The position numbers were made by a program, and so were the translations under genes. A DNA stretch of 64,000 bases from Siphonodentalium dalli (taxonomy: Eukaryota; Mollusca; Scaphopoda; Gadilida; Siphonodentaliidae): contig CP136064.1 in NCBI GenBank assembly GCA_032622095.1, positions 173,856,310-173,920,309 on the forward strand, read 5' to 3'. Positions 21,250 to 33,529 of this stretch are shown here, one piece after another. Positions within the stretch are counted from its first letter, which is position 1; each line of letters starts with the position of its first letter. The notes under the pieces are model-generated. The model did no database searches. It was not told the origin of the DNA and was given only the letters and a program-made list of their open reading frames with translations.

Positions 21250-23984
21250 TACCTTTCAATGTTTAAAGATATCTGATGACCTATAATACTAATATATGGC
21301 CGAGTTATCTACTGGGACAGACGGGCGGGAGGACCGATGTGGCATGTCAATAGAAACAATTGTTTTTTGCCAATAGTTTATTCGTGCAATTCATAATAGC
21401 GCTTGCTAAACGCTTTTCGCGTTTCATCATGCATATATTAATTTTTAACATGCATTTTTTTAACAAAAGAGACTGTTGCCCTAATATCCAATCCAGGAAT
21501 ATCCATGTAACGGTTATATAAATAGAATACATTACAACAATTTAAACGGACATGGCTCATTAGAACTTTTAACGTTAACTTTGTTGACGTGATTTGGAAG
21601 AAGGTGACATTATGTTGATCCATACGCCATATCAACAGTTACTGCATATGCCATGGACAATCCTGTTAATGTCAGAACTAGGTTCAATCTACATTGAATT
21701 TTCGCACATGTGTGCCCTTTATTTATACATGTACCTTGTGAGGACTAGATCGTATAACAAGGAAATTGAAGAAACTCTTCATTGATCAATGCCGAAGAAA
21801 GTTCTGGACCCAAACGTTCTCAATTATATCACTAATATTAATCTTGCTGTGGCATAAAGAGGCCGAATATAACGTTAATATTAAGCATAATGTGTAGACC
21901 TAATTGGTTGATCCCTCCAGAACTGGGCCGCGATGTAACAAAATAGAACATAATTTGGACCTTCAATTGACATTCAAGTACATTTGAGACATTACCATAC
22001 CGGTACATGTAAGTATGTACCTGACAATAGATCATAATTAATAAATACGACACCGTCGATTGCCGACGTCGTGCCGACGTCGGGTTGCCGACTGCGATGA
22101 CAATAGACCAACATTAAATAAATGTTGGCGTGTTAACATACTAAAAGTATAAAACGTAACAATCTGTTTGATACAATGAGAAACTCTATATCATAGAGAC
22201 AAATGTGGCTATATATATTAAGCTGTTTTATTTAGGGGTACCAATCAAGCCCGGAACTTCGGATGATTTCCATGAGTGTGCAATATATTTTGGAAAAATA
22301 TTAAATTTTCCTTTATTATTCCACCCTGGAAATTTATCCATGCACGCACGGTCCTCTGCGTAATCATTAACACCGATTGTGATTAATTTTCCACATCAGA
22401 GAAGAAATAATAATGTTAGGCTCCAATCAGCAACAAATTTAAAGTCGAAAATAATGTGACCGAAGCTTTCAAATTGACGCAGCAGACGAGACGTACAACG
22501 GCGTCATATTAGCGACAATGACGTTTTCGGTCGGCAATCCGTCGGCAACCGATGTTTTACCGACCAATGTATGAAAACAACAAAAATCAATTCAAAAACT
22601 ACTATAAAAGCATGGAACGTGCAATAAACCTTCAAGGGTGGAATTTATGTAGCAAAGATTAATATACGACTTCGGGCATCAATATGGTACATGATATATA
22701 AATATTCCGCGATTTATTTATCACTGGTCAGTTTCCCGTCGGCAGCCGACCATATGTCGACCTCCAGTTCTGGCGAGATCTAGTGAACGTCGGGTGCCGA
22801 CCTGTTGCCGACCATCTCTATTTCACAACGACGTTGGGCCGACGTCGCCCCGACGGACATACCGACAGTTGGGCCGACGTCTGGAACCCGACGTCGGGCC
22901 GACGTCGTTGTGCTGTCTGGGTAATATTGGCATATACTCGCGTGGACACGGCATGGTTGTTATATTATCAGAACACTGGGCCCCTTAATGTGGAATAGAC
23001 TATCCCAATGCATGCTTTCATATAACTGAATGGGCGCATCCATTCGGTATTGAAAGGGTTAAAATTATAAATTGTTTATATCGACAACACCCAGTCTCAG
23101 ACATCGCTGGCATTTGTCAATATATACACATAAGAATAGAAAATAGTTTGAAATATTATATATCATTACTATCGGGTTCATCATTCAATGATGCATGCAT
23201 ATATCGCAAGATGGCATTGATGATAGCAGTCTGAAGTCGACAGAAGTCCCAATGTAAATACTTATACCGATTAGATGGGAAACTACATAGTATATCCATG
23301 TCAGTCCTTCGTGAATTTTCGCCATAATGGAAAAGCCCAACATCAAAAGATTACGTGTGGTCTGGAATTCTACGGGTTCACCACAAACACTAAAAATAAA
23401 AACGGCGTCTATAACCGGTAACAGGGGATTAGGAACATTTCGGAAACGAAAATACGGTGAATGATAACATCTCAGCCGGTGAAGCCGCCATATTTTGTCA
23501 GCCACAAACGTCGTGACTGAGCCGGCTTAGCTAGCTAACCAGCCACGAAAATCGGTTGAGCCAGCCATGAAAACTATTTGTCGTGGCTTCTGGGTCTACG
23601 ATGTGGCTTTGCGAAAAATATATAAATATATCACAGATATCATTTATCTCGCGAGGCGAATCAGATATAAAGGAAACACGCGTACACAGTTTGGTTAACA
23701 GTGCGGTCGGTCGGTTTATAGATTGATTTTTTTTATTTAAAACCAATAAAATGAACTTGGGTCGGGGGGTTTTAAATACGGTCGGTCGGGTTACGGGAAA
23801 CACGCATTCAATTTGTTTTGGCCTTATTACTAGTATACTACTACTAGTAACCTCAAAGGTTTTTTGAAAAATCAATGGAATCTGGGAATATTTGGTCTTG
23901 TTGTTGTCTACAGGTCGACAGAAGCACCAGAAAAATAAAAAAAAATAATTTGACAGAAGTTTTTTTTTTTCAAAATTGTTGAAG

Positions 23985-24480
23985 TTCTGACAAAGGTATT
24001 TTTTGTCTGTAAAACAATCTTAAGTGTCAAAATTTCCAATGGATCTGAAAAAACATTGTAGTTTTTATGGCATATTCAAATAAGTGCCAATATAAAGGGT
24101 TATATTACATTTTATTGCTCAATGAGCATAGATTTTTATTTTTTTTATTTTCGAAGTTAGGGCATATGGTATTTTTTGTCAGTAAAACAATCCAAGTGTC
24201 AAAATTTCAAATGAATCTTGAAAAGACATTGTTGTTTTTATGACATATTCAAATGATAGTCTGCATAAAGGGTTATATCACCTTTTAATGCTCAATGAGC
24301 ACAGAATTTTATTTTTTCCAAATTTTCGAAGTTCGGTCATATGGTATTTTTTGTCTGTAAAACAACCTAAGTGTCAAAATTTAAAATGGAACTTGAGAAA
24401 ACATTGCTGTTTTCAAGGCATATTCAAATGAGAGGAAAAATAATTGGTTATTTCACCTTTTAATGTAAAATGAGCTTCAG
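23985..24480. repeat. Second tandem array, period about 174
   Basis: The anchor GGTATTTTTTGTC occurs at about 23995, 24168 and 24343, so the units are 173-175 bases. Units share TAAAACAA.C.TAAGTGTCAAAATTT, ATGGCATATTCAAAT and GCTCAATGAGCA. The sequence is unrelated by eye to the 174-bp array at 2500-4790, although the unit length is the same. Confidence 0.85.
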
Positions 24481-25834
24481 ATTTCCTTCCCTGCAGTGCT
24501 CCAACAACTTGTATGTATATATTGCCTGATCTCCAGAATATTTGATATGGGTTATACTACTCAATAAGAACAATAGACTCATCTTCTGGCATGCCCAACA
24601 TTTATACATGTACAATGTTCACCGTGTTAGTTAGAATCCTTAATTAGACCTCTGCAACTTAAAATTTTAATTCTATGATATGTTCCATCAACATGGCTAT
24701 AACAAATTCATATCAGGGTCGAAAGCTATTTTAATGGTCAACCAGAAGTGAGAAACAAATATAAATGTTTTTTGTTTGACCTAATGCATATATATATGTT
24801 TGTGGAGAATAATTGGCAAAATAGTCGACAAGGACCATAACTCCAGTAACGAAATAGGGCATAATCAAAGTTGACATGTGCTGACATACCTAGATCATGC
24901 CAAGAATCTCTATTTCCCTGGCTAACTGCCCATAGAGATCACATTCCACCAGTGGAAAACCTTGGAACGTTTTGAAGTTTTGACAGGGAACCTTATCAAG
25001 ACGAATACATAATGCAGGGAATATATTTCTTGATTATTATCCATTCCTGGTGATGTACTTCACTGTATGTGAAGGTCCCAACTCGAAATTTCTCCTGGGT
25101 AATTAATTTGATGTTTATTGCGATATCGGCTCACAAAATAAGAGAAAAGCATGCAATTTAGTGAATTTACAGAGAAGTACATTATTAAGGAACAATTAAT
25201 AACTAAGAAATATATTCTTCACGTTATTTTTCGACTTTATAAGTTTTCCTGTCAAAGCATCAAAAAGTTCCCAGGTTTTGTACTGGTGGAATATGATCTC
25301 TTCGGGTGTTAGCCAGAGTAGAGATTCATGCATGATCAACCTCCCCATAGAATCCGGCTTTAAAAAAGACATTGGATCCAAGATCCAGTTTAAGGAATAT
25401 GGGACTATTTTGGAGTAGAAAAAAATGTTGTAGGAAGTATTTTTGAGCCACTGAAGAGGGTATTTTTCTCAATACTGTAAGCCACAGAGCACACATGAGT
25501 CGATTTATATGCAATATGTATTTTGAGGCAACAATCTTGTGTTTCAATTTTGTCTCACAATACCCTTAGTTTATGGAGTGAGTAGACGTATTTGTCAAAT
25601 TCTATATATGTTCCCAGTATACCACTGCCCCATCTCATATTAGGTCATATCATAGTCAAGACATGTACATGTAGGTGAAGGTCCCATGACAGCTCGGGAA
25701 TGCATGATTTACGTAACTTTGTTGAACCAAACTTTATTTTGCATACGCTCATGGGATTTCTCCCAGATAATCAGTTCCATTTTTATTGCGCCATCGACTC
25801 AAATAATCATGCAATGTTGTGTTGGGACCAGTCA

Positions 25835-26178
25835 TCTGGCCACTATTTATATACATTTATAAAATTGGGACAGAACCTCTGGCACCTATTTACCATATTT
25901 TATAAGATGAACAGAACCTCTGGCCACTATTTACATCTTTTAAAAATTAACCAAATCTTTCGGGCATCTAATTACATAATTTTATATATGGATATACATG
26001 TAGTCTCCGCCCATTATTTACATCTTTTTAAATTTTGGACAGCATCTGGCCACTATTTAAATATTTTTTAATTCGGAAAGATACTCTGGTCACTATTTTA
26101 CATATTTAAAAATTTGGACAGAGCCTCCGGCCACTATTTACACTTTTTTCATTTTGGACAGAGCCTCCAGCCACTTAT
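25835..26178. repeat. Degenerate tandem array, unit about 45-50 bp
   Basis: About seven imperfect units built on GGACAGAGCCTCTGGCCACTATTTACAT followed by an AT-rich spacer with ATTTTTAAA. The last two units, near 26113 and 26158, are closest to each other. Open frames through it (for example 25700-26071) only reflect the repeat. Confidence 0.8.
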
Positions 26179-27171
26179 AGTATATACAAAACTTCTCATA
26201 TCGGGCTGGATGTCCGGCTCATCTGTGGCAGGCGCACTAACGGATGAATAAACAGACGAAGACCATTCGCCCCTTCACCAAATTTTTCAGGGAATAAATA
26301 CAAAAATTAGGCCATATTAGCCATGTAGTACTAGTAATTGTTTGTAATAGTAATAATTCAAACACTTGACATCAGTCTGTCAGTCATGTTACAATGTACA
26401 TCTTCCTGAGGTGGTGGTGTGTCATTTCAGGAGGCTGGGGACTGGTTGGGATTGCAAGAAGAGTGCAAATTTATGGATCACCATTACTTAAATAAGTGAC
26501 CATACTGTCTAAAAAAATAGTAAGCGGTCTATAAAGATCCCTGTTTCTGCCACTTTTTTGACCAGCAAATTTGTTTTTCCAAATAAACCTTTTTTATCTC
26601 ATCATATATTTTTTAAAAGTAAAAGATGAAAAATATAATAAGAAGATGTGTTATTTGTCTTGCGTATGAACAATGAAAATATCAAATTCACCAAGCGAGA
26701 CAGATGGCAATGACATTCAAATCAACCTACCCCATGATTGTAAACAGAAAGAAGCCATTTTGAAAATACTGTCCACGAAAATTGGTGACAACAACAAACC
26801 ACTATTACAGGGAGATGCTGATAAAATATGACCAAATGGAGTATAAGAATACTTACAATAGTAATTGAATAATATTTCCTAGTAATATATATTGTGAAAA
26901 AGGCAATGATTAATATAATAAATTGAGTTGTTAGCTGAAAAATTCTCCGAATTTGCACCTGTCCACACGAGGACCGGAAACGAGAACGCGGAAATGAGGT
27001 TGCTACTACTACTACTACTAGTCAGTAAACCTGACGTTTATAATTCGATTAGTCCTGTTACTGTGTTAGAATAGTCGGGTCCACAGGCTATGGTACATAT
27101 CTGTATCTGGACTGTAGATCATAACATGAATCTTGTGGTATAATTACCCAGTCATTTGGGTTATACATACA
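26179..27171. other. No gene recognised
   Basis: AT-rich sequence with a short CTA trinucleotide tract near 27002-27020. I see no domain, TIR or tandem structure. Confidence 0.5.
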
Positions 27172-28394
27172 CAGAGGCGGACTGGTCGATCGGGAGACCG
27201 GGAAATTTCCCAATGGGCCGGAGGCCAGAAAAATTCTGATTCCATGTGATTTTCTATCAAGCGAGAATCCGATGGGGTTTTTTTTATGGTTGGGGGGGGG
27301 GGGGGGTGTAGACATGGTTGGGCCGCCCAACCACAACTTGGGCCGCTAATGAAACCGACGTGGGCCGCCACATGTGTTGTGTAACCAGCACTCTTCTCAC
27401 ATAAATTCAAGAAGTGAATTCCATTTTACAACGGCGTCTGAGATTGTCCAGATTGTAACCATATTTGGAAACGTCAATAAACAAGAATCTGATTCGGAAA
27501 TTATTCCACATGTAAAATGTTTTACTTCGAATAATGTGTAGGCCTACTGCCAATATATATATATAAATATATATATCACACGAGAAGCGAAAAACCGGCG
27601 AGGAAAGACACCATTTAAGTTTGCGGGTTCCCCACGTGAGTATAATGTGACGTTGGGGGGGGGGGGGGCAGAGGCGGACTGGCCGATCGGGAGACCGGGA
27701 AAATTCCGGACGTGGGCCGCCACATGTGTTGTTTAACCAGCAGAACTGGCTATAATCGTAATTTTGTCATTAAATGAACTTGTCAGCATCATATAACACC
27801 ACATAAAGAAGCCGCTAATCTCGAGATTTTAACGGTAACTCCCAGCTGTAAATCCGAAAAAAATCTCACGCACCCCTCCCGGACCTTCCCCCAATTGAAA
27901 TTTACAACAAAATAGGAACGCTTCAGTTAATGCCAGTCTAGATGCTAGGATTCGCGATGTTCTATAGTTTTCAAAATTTTCTCACCCCGGGCCGAACAAC
28001 CATGAACAGCCCGGTGTGTCCTGGTCTCTTGTCCCTGGAGTTAGACCGCTAGATGTTAGAATTTATGCAATTGTTCAGGTAAAAATATCTGAATGGTCTC
28101 ATACCGGGGAATATATAGAACCATGGTTTATGAATATATATATGTAGGATATTAGGCCACAGGTGCAAACGGAATTATGCAAAAACATGTATTTGGTCTG
28201 CATCTGATTCAAGGGGGGGGGGGGGTGGAAATGAAATTACGCAAAACATGTATTTGGTCTGATTCTGATTCAAGAGGGGGGGGGGGGGGGGGGGTGCAGT
28301 TGAAATTTCCAATTTGGACCGTGGACACACCCTAACAGATGGGCCGGTATTATATTTATTTCCCGGGCCGGATTTTTGGCCCAGTCCGCCTATG
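27172..28394. mobile_element. Composite hAT-like element, CAGAGGCGGACTGG family, two left ends
   Basis: TACATACA directly flanks both outer ends (27164-27171 and 28395-28402), a perfect 8-bp TSD. The outer left end is CAGAGGCGGACTGG at 27172 and the right end is CCAGTCCGCCTATG at 28381-28394. A second complete left end, CAGAGGCGGACTGGCC, lies inside at 27669, just after a poly-G run. Bases 27669-28394 resemble the single copy at 6965-7548 throughout (hairpin ACCCCGGGCCGAACAACC, TTAGACCGCTAGATGTTAGA). Poly-G runs lie at 27292-27306, 27655-27668, 28214-28226 and 28276-28294. There is no transposase. Confidence 0.85.
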
Positions 28395-29234
28395 TACATA
28401 CACATGTACTTGACTCCCTTATGCAGCTACCGTACATGAAGGTTAGAACCACCTTAATAATATCCTGGGTACAGAATTGGTTCTACATGGCCAATCTGGG
28501 TCAGTCATGATTGTTTACCTGTCTTCAGCCAGCACACCAGCACAGCTGTTGATCAAGGGATAATGATACAATCATTGCATGACCCACGAGGTGTGACTGG
28601 ATGATTACACCAGGTCACCCTCTCTGGACTCAGTTGTCAGTTGTTGCTCAGATCTCACACAGGAAAGACCAGTCTCACAGATGAAGATTTTGGGCCGGCC
28701 CACAGCAGCAGCTCAGAATCATGGTATGTACTGTGTAATGACTGAGACTGAGACCATGGCCATGTAGACCCATATTATTCCTTGGGGGTAATAGAGGAAC
28801 CCAAAAAATACTACATTCAATGGCGCTGCGAGCCTACGAACTTGCGTGGGAAATTCCACAAAATAGTTGTGCCATATCGCATGATTTTTCTGAAATTTTC
28901 AGAAATTGCAGCTGGAAATTGGGGAAATTTTTCTCAATTGTTGCCTCAATTAATATTTGAGACAAATGTTCCAGTAATATTGATAAATATTGCGTAATGT
29001 GGCTAAATATTACACTTTATGGAATTTATTTCCATTTAACAATTATATTTGATATTTTGTTTGTGCTTTGTCATTGGAAAAAACAATATATAGACGTTTT
29101 TTTTTCTCACTGAAACAGGGTTTTGCTTACCCTTTTGTGTTGCCTGAGTTGTTCTTGGGGATTTTTTCCCTGTAGTTACCAAAGATATTTTTGGTACAAT
29201 TTTGGTAATGTGGTCCCCATCGAATGTGCACACC
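28395..29234. other. No gene recognised
   Basis: Mixed-composition DNA up to the hAT target duplication at 29227-29234. The 28782-28997 open frame has no recognisable domain. Confidence 0.5.
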
Positions 29235-32218
29235 AGGTGCGGATCCAATACATATAGATAACACGAATATACATGCACAAAAAGTTAAGATGGCGCAATC
29301 GAAAATAAAAACATTCTTCGAACCTGAAGTGAAGAAACAAAAAACAAGTGAATGCGACAAAGGTCTAACAACTAGTTCCACCGAGTATGAACCACCCGCA
29401 TCATCTATTGACGCTAGGCCTGCCAGCCCTCCATTGGTTACAAATTATGAAGCGCATTGTATCTCAGAAGACACCAAAATGAAAATCATCAATGGCAGGA
29501 TCCCTGAATCAAATTTCCCCATAGAATTTACAAAGACAAACGGAAAAAAGATGGGTTAATGAAGCGATATTGTTCATTAGATTGGTTTGCTAAATATCCC
29601 TTCCTAGGATATTCAAAACAAAAAGGTGTCTACTGCACTCCGTGTGTATTGTTCCCATCCAAGGCTCATCAGGGTTCACGTGCTTCTCTGCTAGTCAAGG
29701 CAAGGCGGCATATACAAACTGGAAGGATGCGACAGCAGATTTTTCCAACCACGCAGTACTAGAATACCATAAGGATTCCGTTGCCAAATATGAAGCATTT
29801 GTTCAAGGTTTTACCCATCCTAGTAGAACGATATCTGCCATCATAGATGACGGGATTGATAAACTGATTAAGCATAATAGACATATTCTTGAAACCATAG
29901 TGAAATGCATTGAATTTTGTGGGCGCCAAGGCATAGCACTTAGAGGGCATCGGGACGACGGGAGTCCTGATCCCGAAAACTTCTACATTGTTGGGAATTT
30001 CAAATCGCTGCTACAGCTTGTTGGTGAGATGAACCCCGAGATGAGAGACCACATTGATAAATGCAAGAAAAACGATCAATATATGTCAAAACCCGTCCAA
30101 AATGACATTCTAATTTGCATCTCGGAATATATTACCAATATAATTATCAATGAGATCAAGGCACAACCTGCAGGACCATATTTCGGCCTAATAATTGATG
30201 AAGTAACAGATTCAAGCAATTGGGAGCAGATGGGCATAGTCATTCGTTATATAAAAGAAGGGAGAGCAGTAGAGTGATTGGTGCAGTTTGTTGATTGCCA
30301 ACGAGCAACCGGGGATCTCATATCAACTGAGATTTTGAGAGTTTTGGGACAGCTCGACATCGACCCATCATTCTGCAGAAGCCAGACATATGACGGAGCT
30401 GGAGCTATGGCTGGATGCAACAATGGGCTAGCAGCAAAGTTCATCGAGAAGACTGGTAACCAAAGGGTCCCATACTTCCACTGTGCTTCTCACGAACTGA
30501 ACCTGGCCTTAACAAAGGCGTGCACTGTCCAGGAAGTGCATAACATGAACTGCACGCTGGAAAAGCTTGGCGTATTCTTCAAGTACTCTCCAAAGCGGTC
30601 ACGGGAACTTGAAAGGCAAGTCGATGTATATAACGAGTCCCATCTAAATACTAAAACGTCCAAATCCAAAGTAAAACCACTTTGTGAAACTCGATGGGTG
30701 GAACGGGATACATCACTAGAGGATTTTGTTTCTCTGTACGAGCCAATCTTGAACACCCTGGACGCCATAGGATCCAATGACGAGCTGCACTGGAATGCCA
30801 ACAGTGTTACAGATGCCAACGGACTATTTCATAATATCACAAGCAGTGGATTTATTGTTGCTTTCAAAGTTTGCCATTTCCTCCTCGGATTCACCAAGGC
30901 ACTCTCGGTTCTACTTCAAGGCACGGAAATAGATGTGGTGGTCGCCTATGACGAGATAGAACTGATATGTTCAGAAATAGAGCAAATTCGAGAGAACCAA
31001 GAGTCGGAGTTTGCGAAATTATATGTGGAAATGTCTGATATGGCTGCCATATGTGGAACCAAACTGGCTAAACCCAGAACATGCGCACGACAAACCAATC
31101 GCAGTAACGCAGGTTCCGCCTGTGATACAGTCGAGGAATACTTCAGGAATGAATGTGTTTCTACCTTTTATTGACACCATGGTCGCGGAGTTTAGGGGTC
31201 GCTTCAACAAGCTTACAAACAGCGCTATGCAGGGAGTTGATCTTATCCCCAGGTATATGGAAGACAAACTAGAACACGAGCCAGATGCTGTCGACAAAAT
31301 ACTAAGTTATTATGCTTGATATGCTTGAATCTAGTACCTTCAAACATGAACTCCGCCTATGGAGAAGACATTGGAAAACTGAGACTGAAAAGCCGAGCAC
31401 AATTCCGAGCACACTGCAGTCGATCGATAGGATACTAGTTAAATATCCAAACATAACAACAGTGCTCAGCATTCTATTGGTAACTGCATCTACTGCAGCT
31501 ACCGACGAGCGTGCAAATTCATCTCTGAAATTTGTCAAGAACAGACTCCAGAATACCATGGGTGAAGACCGACTGAATGCTCTTCTACTCATGCTCATTC
31601 ATCGAGACATTAGACTGAATTATGCTAACATTGTTGACAGATTCGCCAGGCGTCAACCAAGACGGATGCTCTTGCAACACCCACTGGCTGACTGAATCCA
31701 CACGTCGACGGCCAGAGAAACTTGTCTGTGTGCGTGCTATGAGATGCTGTGAGCATTCGATGAACTATGAAGCTTTGTAAATTTTATTATAGTATGTTTT
31801 GATAAATTGTCAAATGTTTCCCAAATCAAGCTTTGAACATTAATTGTGGGCATATACAAGAACCTCCATTCCTCTAGCCCACTGATAACTGACAATTCAT
31901 GTTTGGTGGGGCATTGTATATGTCACTCGAGTAGAGTAGAAGGGGTTTCGGTAGAACTATATGGCAAGAGCTAACTTAACATATATGCATATTTATTTAT
32001 ATAATTGCTATTGTTGCTATTGCTGGCAGCAATTTACTAATCAATTTAGAGCTCAGAGTTGAGAAAAACGCTTGTTTCTGGTGCAATGGACCCCCACCAG
32101 ACAGAGGGGGATACCCCCTCTCGCACTCTCCCCCCTCGACGCTTCGTGGCTCGGATGATGCTTCGCATCATATGGCCAATTACCGTCCCCCCCTATTCAA
32201 ATTTTATGGATCCGCCAC
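29235..32218 (+). mobile_element. hAT transposon with perfect 8-bp TSD
   Basis: TGCACACC stands on both sides (29227-29234 and 32219-32226). The left end AGGTGCGGATCCA pairs with the right end TGGATCCGCCAC, close to the hAT CAGTGGCGGATCC type; the left terminus has a small disruption. The 2.98-kb body holds one transposase reading frame on the + strand (29290-31695) broken by shifts and a stop. A GC-rich 3' segment (about 32075-32190) containing CCCCCTCTCGCACTCTCCCC lies before the right end. Confidence 0.92.
29290..31695 (+). pseudogene. Broken hAT transposase (ZMYM1/TTF-finger, DUF4371 type)
   Basis: The start at 29290 (MAQSKIKTFFEPEVKKQK) lies within the element, whereas the frame opening at 29224 begins outside it. 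In order: a basic N-terminus; a TTF-type zinc finger with YCTPCVLFPSKAHQG near 29630-29680; the DUF4371 signature GRQGIALRGHRDDG near 29920; a first acidic site in LIIDEVTDSSNWEQ near 30190-30230; TYDGAGAMAGC near 30387-30420; CETRW near 30690; and a C-terminal hAT dimerisation segment with ATDERANSSLKFVKNRLQNT near 31500-31560. Breaks: a stop and frame change near 29555, a shift near 29690, an in-frame TGA at 30275-30277, a shift near 31145 and another near 31315. Domain order and length fit a formerly complete transposase of about 800 residues. With an intact TSD but several lesions, it is a moderately old, inactive insertion. Confidence 0.88.
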
Positions 32219-33529
32219 TGCACACCGATGCATTTTTTGAAGGGAGGGGGAGGAAGTACATGTCACCTTGGGTTATCTGATTGGGATGGGGGAGTTACAG
32301 GGTTTAATCATAGACCCTACCCCGTGTTAGGGCCACAGTTGTCTGGGTCCATAAGTTTTCCTAAACAAATTAGATTAACTTCATGTAGTCCCTCAAATGG
32401 TAACTATGTTAATCTTTTGAGAGATTTACCTCATACAGATTACAATATGAATGGAGAAGCCCAGGTGAAACCAATCATGAAGTCATTTTTAGAGGGTTGA
32501 AGAATCCTTAAGTTAGAGGGTTGGAGAAGCCTCAGACTCAAATTGATATCTCAGTCTGTCAGAACAGATTGAATTGGGACCCACAAAGGGAAAACATTGA
32601 TGCAACCACCGATATGCCAGAAGATGCAAAGGAAGCACATTTTGGCTTCTCAGATGGAGATGCAGGGTGGTTACCACAAATTCCCTTAGGCCATAGTCAA
32701 CATAAGTCTGGGGGAGGGGTACACAGTAGTCTGCTCTATTTGTTGGTGCAGCCTAACATTCAGCATTCCAGGTACCTGTCCCATTTCGGGCTTTCAGATT
32801 GGCAAGCCAATTCCCCCAGGAATTCATAATCATTACCTGGTATCAAGGTAGGGCAGCCCTGGGTAGATACATGCAAGTTGTACTCATTAAACGTAGGGCA
32901 GCGCCCTGGTAATAGAGGGTCCCTACATACTATAATTACCCGGTTTCACATGGGTGTAATGCAATTATTCTTGGATCGTACAATGTAATTACTGGTAGAC
33001 CTTATTCCACAAATTTATCTGTTAAAAGCAGGAAATTTTCAGCGGGCTTGCATTTAACATATCCTAATTGATTTGGTAATTCCCATATTGTTAGAAATTG
33101 GGATAGGGTGTCGACACCCTGGGACTGGTTTTCTCACATACATGTTCTCTTATTTTATTGAAAATAAAGTCATTGGCTCATTGCCCATGTCTGTGGAATG
33201 TCTAGTGTACATGTACCAGTACATCTGATAACTACTTTGGTGGACCAAAAACTTGTTGAACCAGGAAAAGACTTGGAAGGTATATAATAATAGTCAATAT
33301 TGGAAGTCATATAGTAATAGTTAATATTGGGCATTATGAGAATTTGCCCGATGGCACTTGAATTTGATGAAATAATAAACTAACCTGCTGATAAATTTAT
33401 GCATGTTTATTTGTTTTATATTTGAACATGATACATATATAATTCACTGGCTTGGAACAAATTAAGTATCATCAACTGAACTAATATTATACCCATTATA
33501 CCCTATATGATTAAATGGAATATATATCA

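Larger units (their letters stand above)
19309..22923. mobile_element. Element with GTCGGC-rich inverted ends
   Basis: The left end reads TACCCAGATAGCCACCCGAC and continues as dense CGTCGGCCC/CCGACG motifs to about 19590. The right end reads GACGTCG.TGTGCTGTCTGGGTA, its inverse, preceded by the same motifs from about 22735; internal GTCGGC islands occur at 22050-22110 and 22520-22560. The 19245-19640 open frames, with repeated P-T-S-A words, only translate the repeat. A MITE (21035-21249) sits inside. No transposase is recognisable and no TSD is evident, so the class is open. Confidence 0.55.
18732..23835. repeat. Outer inverted repeat pair (GCCAAAACAAATTGAATG) 5 kb apart
   Basis: GGCCAAAACAAATTGAATGTGTGTTTCCCGTAAC at 18741-18775 (given here only as landmark positions) has its reverse complement at about 23792-23826, with one change in the middle. 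About 45 bases match in all, each preceded by a TACT-like flank. The pair encloses the GTCGGC-rich element at 19309-22923. It may mark an old element into which the GTCGGC element inserted. No TSD is clear. Confidence 0.55.

Noticed and set aside
23531-23875. 114-codon minus-strand frame
   Set aside because: It overlaps the outer inverted repeat shared with 18732-18776 and shows no domain.
25700-26071. 123-codon frame with repeated GHYLHL words
   Set aside because: It is the translation of the 45-50 bp tandem array.
29224-29289. Earlier ATG for the hAT transposase
   Set aside because: It begins outside the element, within the target duplication; the ATG at 29290 is inside and gives a typical start.
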